NCBI GenBank assembly: GCA_013397115.1
Contig: VWZW01002585.1
Span: 271,244-335,243, forward strand
Direction: 5' to 3'
DNA: 64,000 nt
Source of the DNA: Edolisoma coerulescens
Taxonomy: Eukaryota > Chordata > Aves > Passeriformes > Campephagidae
Made by a program: the position numbers and the translations under genes. Shown piece by piece: positions 26,401 through 38,400 of this stretch. The notes beneath the pieces were generated by a model. That model was given only the letters and a program-made list of their open reading frames with translations, was not told the DNA's origin and did not search any database. Numbering within the stretch: position 1 is the first letter of the stretch; every line of letters begins with the position of its first letter.

Positions 26401-29400
26401 ATTGAAGGATCTTATACTGAGTTCTCTGCAAGACTCTCAGCATTCTAGCTCCTCACATTTTTAAGATGCATCACAGTTCTTGGCAAGACCTTTTTTAAAC
26501 AGGATGACAAGCAGAAGCTATTTATGTAGAGTTCGTGATCTTATTCAAAGACTGAAAAATCATTTACTGCTTTGCAAAAAAAATATTTTGACAGTAGTGC
26601 CAGTTGGATGTGTCATCACTATTTTAGCCCATACAAAATTTGCTGTCTCCTTAGGACAATTTATATGAATTTGTTTTCTGTTATAATAGTGCTCATTATG
26701 ACTGTGCAGATAAAATGAGGAATTTTAAAACTTAACCAAAAGTTCTGAGTATGGCCTCTTTTTAGGAGACCTATGTACTCAACATTCCCATGAAGAGGTA
26801 TCAATTATTTCTACCAGTGGAGGATAGCTTTGTACACTCTAGTCCTTATAAGGGCATGGCCAGAGGCAAGAATTTGGAATACAACTGGGGATTCCTGTGC
26901 TGCTTCTCCCACTGCTGGCTACATCAAGCAAGTTGTGTTTAGTTAGAGGTTCTCCAGAAGTACTACTGTGTCCTACAGTTTTATTTGCGACCTCATGCCT
27001 CAGCAACTAACCTGCAATAGTTTAACCCAGGAAACAGAGGCAATTGCACTTAAGGACAGGGTTTACTATCTACCCTATGACTTTTCATTTTTTTGAAACT
27101 ATTGCCAAAAGGTTTCTGACTTCCCTCAAAAGTAAAAAAGTTTTTGATACGTACTATCAGTCTAAAGTTCTCGCCAGAGCACTCACTAAAGATCAACTTT
27201 TATTAGACATTAAATCAGTTTTATTTAACTATTAGGAAGCTGATTAGCAGGTGTGTTATACAGCACTCACACAATCTCCAAAGCAAGCTCCGGAATTTCA
27301 TCATGAAGAATTGCAGAGCAACTAGTACTTCAGACTTGATTCTGGTACGATTTCTTTCCTAATGTGATTAACTTAACAAAACTGTTACTGTTTTGACAAT
27401 GGACAAGGACAGGGAGAACACAAATCTCCTCCGTAGCTCCAAAACATTCTCTTGGCATCCCTATGAGATTTAGGCTACACTCAAGAAGTAGTGACCCCCT
27501 AAATTAGGTAAGTAATTTTATAAAATTTTTGTATTTTTTATAAATATTTTATAAATTCTTGCTTTCAGCCTTAAAAAGCAAATGAATCTCTTCCTATTGG
27601 CCCTCACATGATTCAGGCCTATGTCACTTTCCTGGCCCATACGAGGATCAACGCAGCCACGCTGTTTCTTCTCCTCTTGGACTGCCTGATTGCTAGTTCC
27701 TTATCTAAACCCTTATATTGTTTACAGAGACTTCCCTGGACAGAGCAGGCCACCTTTCAGCACCTTGCGATCTAAATATTTACAATCAGAAGTAGAGCTT
27801 CATAATTTCAGGTTTCTCTTTATGAAATAAACTACTTGAACTACCCAGACTTCTTAAGTTAAATATACAGTTATTGTGGTAGGTCATGGCAGAATCTTCA
27901 AGCCAAAAAAACCCACCCAAGTACCGTAACATAAAGTTTCAATTCTGCATTTGGTTTCATGCACTTTTTCACCTAGAACCTGATTATGTGCTAACTCTTT
28001 ATTCAAAAAATTGATTAACATGTCAAAGGCATACTCAGATTGTGTTCTACTAGCTTCTACGAAAGCTCAAAAATCAAACACGACTTTTCAGTTAGTGATT
28101 TCCTAGCTGCATTCCCATGAATCACATGGAATAAAATCAGTTTATTAGTTCTGCAGTAGAACCTTGACTCACTGGCCATACTCGGCAACAGCAGAAAAAT
28201 CAGAATACACAGGAAAACAGACATGAAGGAAAAGAAAAGTATGTTAATTTAAAATAGATGAGCTGGCCCACTCCAAACCCAAGAGCAGCCCACCCTTCCC
28301 CTTGTTTATTCCCTCACCCCACAAAGCCACACACTCTTCCTTACTATCTTAGCTACAATATGCACAAATTTTATTGAAATAGTTTCACTGTTGGCTTGCT
28401 TGTCATGACAGCAAGGGTATGAAGTTCATCTTCTCTGAGCATTCTGTCAGTGCCCTTTTGGATCTTTTCAAAACTTGGCTTTTTCATTAATAAGTCTGCT
28501 CTCCATTATTCGAGGATGGCCACCTTCAAGTTACATAGCTAGCAGACAGAACTCTGGATGAATTTAAGTTTTTATTCTTCTGAGGAACTGAAAACGAGAC
28601 TGCAAAAGCAAAGGACACAAGACACCTCTAGTGCGGAGGCAAGACTGCAGGTAGAAGCTGTAAGCAACTCAAGTCTTCCTTGTATCAGGCACAGAAAGGG
28701 ATGCAATACATACTTCATCACTGCGTTACAGGATACACATGGATGCATCTAAAAAAGCTGAGGATACAAGTCTTTACTGTTCTATTTTTAAAGCATTGCC
28801 AAAGTATACTGAAAAGCTGTATCCCAGTCCACACCCGTATCAGGTTTCTCCCTAGATAAATGCCATGTGTATAGAGGGTCTTTTAATCCTTTAGGGCTGC
28901 ATAGGAGGAGGTGTGTTGTCCTAATATACTAGTGCAATTATCCATTTTCTGAATAAGGATCACTTGTTTAAGAACAGCCTCTTTGTCCTCAACATTCTGA
29001 AATTTTAATGCCTTAACCTCCCCCAGCCCACAATTAAAATATGTTCAACCTTTACTAAAATATTAAGAAAACAACCAACATCAGAAGAGAAAAACTAAGT
29101 ATACCATGTGTGACCCAGTAATTAAATCCAATATATTCTGTGGCAAAGTTAAAGGACCATTATTGTAACATTTTAAAATAAAAACACCAACAAAACTTAC
29201 CACAAAGCTGTAAACAAGAATACAAATCAGGTGCTCATGTGGCTGTATTGTGCACTTTTGCTTTTTCTGAAGAAGTTTCTGCCTACAAGTAGTACCTTAA
29301 CATAAGAAATACTAAGTCCTTTTTTTGAGCCATGGGACATTAGTTTCTCAAGTTGTTTTCTTTCTAGCTCTTTTTCCTCATATAGCTTCCTTTCTTCTAG

Positions 29401-32400
29401 TTCTAGTACAAGTAGTAATGAGTTTGCCAGGAAACACGTGATTCAGAGCATCAATAAACTTCCACTGGTAGCAATTCTGTGTTGCAGAATCAGATACATA
29501 GACCTATCCTTCTTTTTGAACACAGCAGTAAACAGCTCTTCATTGTGACAGACTAATTTATTTGACTACTTAAAAGGTAGTTAAAAGACTGACTATGAAT
29601 TTCATGCTTTAATGAATTATTTCAAACCTCCAGATAGCAGGTAAGTCCAGGAAGACTGGGAACTAGACTGTGCAAACTGAAGTATCTCAGGTTGATATAT
29701 GAAAAATGAGTCCCTGAGCAGGACTCAAGATCTCCCAAGCATTCTTTCTCTCCAAAGGCAGAAAGTCGTATTTACCACCACAAAGGGCAGTCACTGCTTT
29801 CAATATTAAACACCAAGAAATATAAAGCAGACAACTGGGACAAAATCATACAAGCTCAGCTTCACACGTATAGTTTTTGCAGGGTTTTTTTTGGTGGGTT
29901 TTTTCTTTTTTTGGTGAGGGGGTTGGTTTTGTTTGGGGTTTTTTTTTTTGTTTTCCATGAATGTTTTACACACCAAGGCAAGAGAGGCATCAAGGCAAAT
30001 CTGTCCTCAGGTCTTCATGCTAATATTTTGATAATTAATTATCTAAGCATTGCAGCTATTAAGACACACGTATGTATACCATGAGATTGCATAATTTGTG
30101 GTATCAACAATTAACGAGACCATCTGTTTCACGCTGGCATTAATAGAGCAGCATAGGTAAAAGGTTTTTTTTCCACCAGTGGAAGGACTTCACTGTTTAT
30201 CACAAAGGTATCTACAGGCTTCTTTTGTTGAAGGATCCAAAGCAACTGGCATAGCAAGTTTCCCCAAGAACTTAGTACACATTATTTCTCCTTGCTTCCA
30301 ACCAGAAACTGTTTCAGTTGCTCCAATTAAAGATTGTTTCTTCTTACAGGCCTCATGTCAGCCTAGACAAAAGTCAGAACTCATCCATTTATTCCATTAG
30401 ATATTCAAAGTGCCCACAAGCTACATGCTGTGTCACAGTAGAAACAGATGTGCTGCTATGCATCCCTTAAAATAGAATGGAGGTTCACCCTCACAACAAA
30501 ATTCTGAGATAAAAGCCTGGTAAGATCATAACACTACACAGCTACTCTGAAGTTGTAAGTCTTAGACTTCTGGGAGATTTTTCTTCAAATTTTGTAAATG
30601 CAACTAGCAACAGCAGGCAAGCTCAAAGGCAAGTCTTCTATCTCGGGCTGCAATTTCAGTAGTAGTGAGGTGACCTAAGTGGCCTTCTGCAGTCAAAAAG
30701 AAAGATCTCACTCAGTCTTCCATCTCAGTTCCACAAATGGATCTTGTGTAAGGTGGCTTGAAATTTCTGCCAACACATAGAGTTACCAGTTTTTGAAGAG
30801 GGATTTAAAGTACCAAGTTGATTTTCTTGTGGTTTAGTAAGTTTAAGCCATCTAGGAGCAGAGCTGGAAAAAAAACCTACTCTTTCTTTCAGTTGCTAAG
30901 CTCCAAGCTTAGCTCATATGGAATCAGGTTTAAACTCTGAACTTGCCTTTTACTAAGGGAAAGGATAAGTAGGCCTCACATGAAAGAAACAGGCTACAAA
31001 GCAGATTTAACTCACACACCAAGAAACATTTGGTATTTCTAAGGCTCGGAGTGGAGCCCCATATTCAAGCTATATTAGAAACTGGTTTGTTTAAATAATA
31101 TGAACAATCCACCTCCAAATACAAATTTCTACACAGCATTTGAAAGCTTTAAAAACAGCACGTTTCCGTCTCCAGAACAGAGGATGTACAGTGCTGTTCT
31201 AACGGGACAGATTCATTTTAATATTTTTATTTCTCTAACCATATTTTCACAATGACCAGTATGATTTATGCAGCACTAGATTACAATACATGTGTGACCC
31301 AGAAGAGGAAATGCTGTTAAACTGACAGGCACGTGTGGTAGTTTGCACCAATCTTGCAATTTTGTGCGTACTTAAAGTAGGTTTCACGTTTGATCTGGCA
31401 TAAAGCCTTTTGATACAAAACTCACCCCTCAATGCTCTTTGAACAGATTTAACCCAGCAAAGCAAGTTTACACCAGATCAGCACTTTATGCCATAGAGCT
31501 GTGAAACATTCAGTGTCACTTCTGGAGTTTTAAAGTTCAAGTTACTGTATCATAGAACCATGACCTCAAGCTAGTCAGGATTACAGCTAAAACTTAGTCT
31601 GCTTAGCATTTTTGCTGGTCTTGTCCTTTCTTACTCCCTGGAATTGATTCTCCAGACCCACACTGGCCTTATCAGTGGTTCAGTATGGGCTGCTTATATG
31701 GTGCATTATGAATTATACCAAGAGACAGATATGGGTTAAATTTTTCAAGGAAGGGTATTTTTAACCCATACTGGGTTCTCCCCATTCAGTTCAAAATACA
31801 ATCCTACAAACAGCTGCAGTTACACAATTACCGAGACTACCTGTGAACAAAACAACAGTATGTCCATGCCTGTAACAAACTATTAAAGCTAAAAGACTGA
31901 AGAATGTTTTAATACATTAACTGTACCTGACAAGATTTTAACAAGTCTGAGCTGACCAAACAAGCAACACAATATAGACTGGTTCAGCATTTTTAAACCT
32001 CTAAGGGCAATTCTCAGCATCCATGAAACAAAAAGTACAAAACCTACGCAGTTCAATTCTCACCCATCTCATGAGCGTTCTTAAGGGGCTCACAATGTAT
32101 GGCTTAAATTGAAGCAAGGTGCAAACTAAAGGTGAGAAACTGCTTTTATGCACACAGAATGCTTTGGAACAGTAGTAACCCATACCCACCTTCCAAGTAA
32201 AAGATAAACAAAGGTTAACATGTAAATAGCTTTAAAGCCTTCTAGTCCTCCCTTGAATAAAAATACATTTAAAGTTACACATTTAAAGCATCTGAAATAT
32301 AAAGAAGAAAAAAGCCAGATGATACTAAATTTCAGATACTATAACCCTCAGGAACCTCAGCTACTTTGTGATTTTCACAACTATGTTTTGCCTGTCTCTT

Positions 32401-35400
32401 CCAAAGCAATTTCTGGTACAAAACTGAGTGCAATTTAGCTGTATAACTTCACCAAAAATGCAGAGAAATAACATGTGATCACGTAATGCACAAAAATGGT
32501 GCAAACTACTTTGCCTATTTTTGGCACAAGAACATAAAATATAATTTGCAATAGAGGCAAAAAAATGACTATTTGCTACACTGTTGCTTGAATATTGTTA
32601 AAGAACCTGCCTTTAAACATGAGGAAAACAAAAGTATGTTTACCTGTTGCTTCTGGTACGCAGTGTTCGGGTTAATTTTGGACTCCAAAAGAAGAGAGCC
32701 TAGAAAAAAAAAGTTCCACTTATTTACATGTGCACTAAAATTTTAATCTCCACATGAATTTTCTGATCACTCTTTCCTCAAGCAACAATAGGTCTCTTAA
32801 CCCCTATCCTCGAGCTTTATATTTCATTTGTCCCTCACAGATACTGTTCACACAGTACTGAATAATTAAGAGTGCTCTGAGGACTGAATTTTAAACCTTT
32901 CTTGTTCTGAGTAATGACTTTTCCACAGAAAATTTTTTAGAGATGATAAAGTCTGCAGGTCGACACACCAAAAGCATCACAACTGCATTCCAGAGATTAC
33001 CTATGGTTGTTTTGTGTGAAATTTGTAATCATGTGGTATTTGTTCTTAAAGGTTAGCTAAAACACTTATTTTCCTGGGAAGCATATCTAGAAACTAATGC
33101 TTAGAGCAGTAACCACTGTGACTGCTAATACCAAAAACCTTCACACAATAAACTCAGGAACAATGGTTTCACAGCAGGTTTTACTGATGTAAGACACAGA
33201 ACAGCAATTCCATTCTCATGTCTGTGCCTTCTTTCCCTTCTTTTTGTGTGTTAGCATAATTTTGTCAATTTAAAAGATCTGAAGGGTTCTTTGATCTATG
33301 AAAAAACAACCCTTAAAATTGATTTTATTCTTGGACCTATCACTTCCCTCATCCACCTTGCTACTCAGGTGCACTAATGCTAGAGCATGACTTAAATTAA
33401 CATATCTGCAGAGCTTCACTCAACTTACACGAAGGAATACTGATAAATTAACTTGCATTGTCAATCATATAACTAAAACATAAGGCTGCAAGCACCCCTT
33501 TAAAGTGGCATTTCTCCATTCACTTACCTGTTTAAATTTATTCTTTAAGAAAAGTCCAAACTTTCTTTAAAAGTGTTCTCAGTTTCATCACTAGAGTTCT
33601 AAGGCAAACATACTCCTAGAATACGGGCTGCTCTCCATCTGTTCATCCCCTAGCCTGGACAGATACCGGGGGCTGCCCTGACCCAGGTGCAGCACTTGCA
33701 CCTCATGAGGTTCACAAGGGCCCACTTCTCGAGCTTGTGCAGGTCCATGTGGATGGCATCCTATCCCTTGGGCATGTCACCACACCATCGCAGCTTGGTG
33801 TCATCTGCAAAACTGCTGAGGGTGCACTCGGTCCCTCTGTCTGACACTGATGAAGATGTTAGGCTGGGGGATGTCTGGGAAGAGACTGAAGAACCAGATC
33901 ACAGAACTTCACTTGCCTTAAGAGTGGTGTATCACGAAAGAATTACATAAGTATCAGAACATTCTGTTGTCTGATAAGAAAGGTTACTACTTCATGAATT
34001 TAGAAGCTTTACCAATGATTTTAATATACATTAACTCACTATGTATGTGATCATCAGATACAATTAAGTATTTTTTTTAAATTAATGTACCTGTGAAGGC
34101 TGCTTGTCCCTAATTTTTAAGTCTGTTGTTCTACAAGAGGGAGCCTTCACTAATGAACTTGGCTTGAGAAGCTACCACCCTGTCTCAACTGCTCTTGGAG
34201 TAAAAGCTGTTTACAAACTCAGATACAATTCAACAACAAAACTGAAATAAATACCCCTCCAGGGAAAACAAGACACAAAGAAAAAGCTGTCTTGCCTCAA
34301 GCCCAAATACACTATTCAGGTTTTTTTAGAGTTTTTCCAGTTTTCTAACTTGCATGAGCTCTGCAAATAAAGCAGCTTATTTGCTTAAGTGTAACCACAT
34401 AACTAAAGAAAAAAATAATCACAAACCATAGAGCAGGACAGAGAAGGAAAACATCTAAGATGAGGTTTACCGACGAATCCAATATATTGCTCATACTTTG
34501 GCGATAATCTCAAGCTTTGAATTTTGGGTTTGCCTAATGAACATCTAAAACCAGCATTTCCTTTTCCATTACAATCATCAGCTACACAGAGTCAGTCGTG
34601 CTTTCAAAGTCCCAGCTTCAACTATATGAAGTTTTAGAATATTATTTGTGCTATTAAATTGGCTGACTAACTTCCAAGAAGTCTTTAATGTCCAGAAATG
34701 TTTAATACCAGGAAGTATGAATTAGAATCTTCTAAGAATCAAAAGTAATTGACAATTTCAACATTGCATTTCAATGGCTGAACACAGACCTACAGACATG
34801 TAAATCCCAACATTAGAAGAATATCATACATAACTTGAATGCCATGTTTGACAAAATACTATTTTAAAAAATTGAAACAATTGAATGCAGACACTTCATC
34901 TTCCAAGCTAGAAACAGACACTAGAGAATGACTCCTTTACTAGACTTATCAAAAAAGAGTATTTCTTCTTCTCTACTAAACCTGATGCTTGCAGGAAAGA
35001 CAAACCAAGCTTCATAAGGCTTGAATTGCTTCTCACTATCACATGATTCAACTTATTCCTCACCATTTGGGACAATAACTAGAAAAATACTGATCTGGAG
35101 ATAGAAATATACTGAAGAGTAAATTGTGCTCTATGACTAATAACTGCCCCAAATCCATCCTTCTGGAGAATACAATGCTATATTTGTGCAATGAGTTCCC
35201 CAAAAAGGGTTCAACAAGTCAAAGATCAGTGACTATTCTACTAGTTAGTTCAGTGAGTTTATTTCATACACTAAGTTTTACAGGATCAGGCTCCTTCCTG
35301 GTATGAGGCAATGTTAAGTCTTTGTTACTTGCATGTGGAAACTAGGCAGCAGTAACAGATGTCTGAAATACAGATATATTCTTTAGAAAAGGTTACAGAA

Positions 35401-38400
35401 ATATACCACAAATAAACTTCTTTTCCATTCAAAGCCATTATCACTTGTTTGAGATGCTTTTGTCATAAGCATTACTTTCTATGGAGGTATTTTTGCCATT
35501 GGTACTATCCTAGAAAATGTTAAGACTATCCAGTCTACTTCATAAAAATACACCAACAAAATTTCATCTTCATTGACCCAATGACTCTATTCAAAGTTTG
35601 GTAAGACCTGAAATCTCACCTTAATACAATAATACTAAAACCTATGTTTTTAGTAAATGCTCCAAAATTATGCAGATCTAGTTATTTTTCAAATTACAGC
35701 CTTGAACAAATTTGTAAAGGTAACCGCAAAACACTGGTGCCAAAACATAACATCTGAAACCACCTATAAAAAAGAAAACTGACTTGCAGAATTCTGTTAC
35801 CTTCCACTGTAATGCAATACAGCACAGCTGGGGGTTTTGTTAGTAGAAAACACCATTCTGTGCTGCAGAAGGAATGTGCGTATAGGGAAAGACTTGCTCA
35901 AAAGAGATTACATACAGATATTTGATGCTATTTTCAATTATATTTAGAGACATCAAATATCCCAATCAAACAGTCTTAAACAGCAAATTTGCAGATTTGT
36001 TTACAAATATGCATATGGAAGAGACCAGTTAATCTGGAACACTGCTCCTCTCCCACTAAACTGCTATATGGAGTCTTCCTCAAAAGCAGAAAAAAAATTA
36101 GGGCTGCTCGTTACCCCTCACCAGTATAAATATGTTTACATTTAAATGAACGTTTCAATTCAAGAGCTGTGTCTTGCAAGATGCACACAGAGGTTTAAGT
36201 TCTGCAGTCAATTCTGCTGCAACCTTATCACAGAAACTAATCCTCAGAAACTCAAGAAACAGCTCAAACCGAGGCCCAAGAAAGCGTTCAACAATTGCAA
36301 GAAACTATTCCTGAGTATAAGACACTTTTGGAGGGCCAAACCCAAATATTAAGGAAAGGGGACAACCAGGATAAAAGAAACAAAAAAACCCCAACTCATC
36401 CTCCCCCATTTTTCATTTTGATCTAAGATAAATACTGTGTTGCTCTCCTAAAAACAAGCCAATAAAATTAGTCCCTTGAATTTGAACAAGGTAAAAGAAA
36501 CTTAACCCAAATTTTGTCTAAGCCTTCTGCTAGATGTACAGGTTTACTGATACCTTCACTCAAGAAACAGCAAGGATGGGTGCTTGCCCTGTGGCAGAAG
36601 TTACTAACATACAGACTTCAGAAGCAGCAAACTACAACTTCTGAATGAAAATTATAAGAGCATTCAGCTAGCAACACAAATTGTTTATCTGCTCTAAATT
36701 ATTTTCTTTAAGATGGTGTTAAACACCAGCACAAGTTAAAAAACCTACAGATGAAACAGATAAAAATCCCTTTTATTGAGGTCTTATTCCTCCAATTCCA
36801 AATGATAGCTTACCTTGGACGTGGCATACTGATTGTATTTCCCTTATCTGAACATCCTGACTGTGCTACAAAATCTCAACCACTTGTAAAGCAGGCTACT
36901 ACACCAAGTCACAACTGCAAAATCCAAAGATTGAACTGTGTGCTAGCCCACGTGGTCAGCCAAAGAAACCACTGGTAATTCTGCTGTTGATCTCAGCATA
37001 GCCAAACTGGCCCTTAAACGGAGTGGGAATTTCCCACACACATCACGAACTACTGCTCACACCCCCACGACCTCCCCCACTCAGGAAATGGAGCCTTCAC
37101 CTTCATGCAGATCCTGAGGTTTTCTGTCAGCTTCCTGGAGTAAGTCATTAAGAACATGCCAGTGTGCACAGGATGAATCTCAGCTCAAAGGCTAGGAAAA
37201 GCTGGTTTAGAAATGCAGGAAGGAAGAAGTTTCATGTGGAAAGTGGAAAGAGGAGGAGCTGACAAAGAAAGACAATACAAGAATGCAATGGAGGCAAATG
37301 GTGTACAGGTCCATTCCTACTACTTGTAGGAACTTGTATTTTGGTAACTGGGAAAAAGTTAAAAAATCACAGTCAACTATTTCATTTAGTTAAGAAAGCA
37401 TGCAATGAAACACAAATTGCACAGCATATAAAACACAGGTATGGCATTACCTTTTTCCAAAACATTTGCTCACATGTAAAAATGACTATTTGCCTTCAAA
37501 ATTAGCCCACAAACAATAGACACTGGGAGTAAACAAAATATAAATCAAATTTTATGAGGTGTTTACACAAGCAAGTTAGAAAAACTAGCCTATTAATAGA
37601 GTGTACATTTACCCAGGACTGATACTAGCTACTATATTAAGAACTTCAACTCTGTATATTATTCAATACTGTGGGAAGTACAAAGTATGCAGTTTGAGAG
37701 AGGTCTAAAGTGTGTACCCTACCAAATAAACATCTGTGTATTAGGTGCAATTAGTAAGTCTGAGACAGTTCTGCTTTGATTAGAGTATCTCAGCTATGCA
37801 ACACAAAGCAATGACTTAATTTTAGTTTTTATACCAATTTGTATCTTCCTTCTTACAGATGTTCATTTACAGGTAAGCTGGCAACAAAAGTCCAACTCAG
37901 GTTCTAATCAGTCTGAAGCACATACATCCCAGTGTAAGTTAATAAATGGATTTTAGTTCGAATGAGCTATTTCTTCACAAGCAAGTTAGGAACTGCAGTT
38001 CTTTTAATTTCTTTTCTAAAACGAATTAAAATTAAAACCACAGAAAATTTTTAACGTATGGGAGACATGACAGTTTTTAAGCATGACCCCAACAGCCATG
38101 TAGGCAGCCAGGACGGTATCTATGACAAAACATACTGTAAAAAATAGCCTAAAAATTTAGTGGTAGCCTTTTCAATTCCCTCCTCTATTTCTGTTTTGAA
38201 TGTTTTCTCTTGCACTATGAAGCTGTCAAAGATTTAAATGCATCTTCCTCATTGTAAAAAAAATAAAAATCAGGTATCAGTTTAACCTTTTAAAGTATAA
38301 TCAAGAAACTACAAGATCTCTCTGGGGGCTTATCAGAAGCTCAATTACCAAAATCCTGTTTAGATGACTGATTCCTCCGTATCAGTTTATGATCTTTGCT

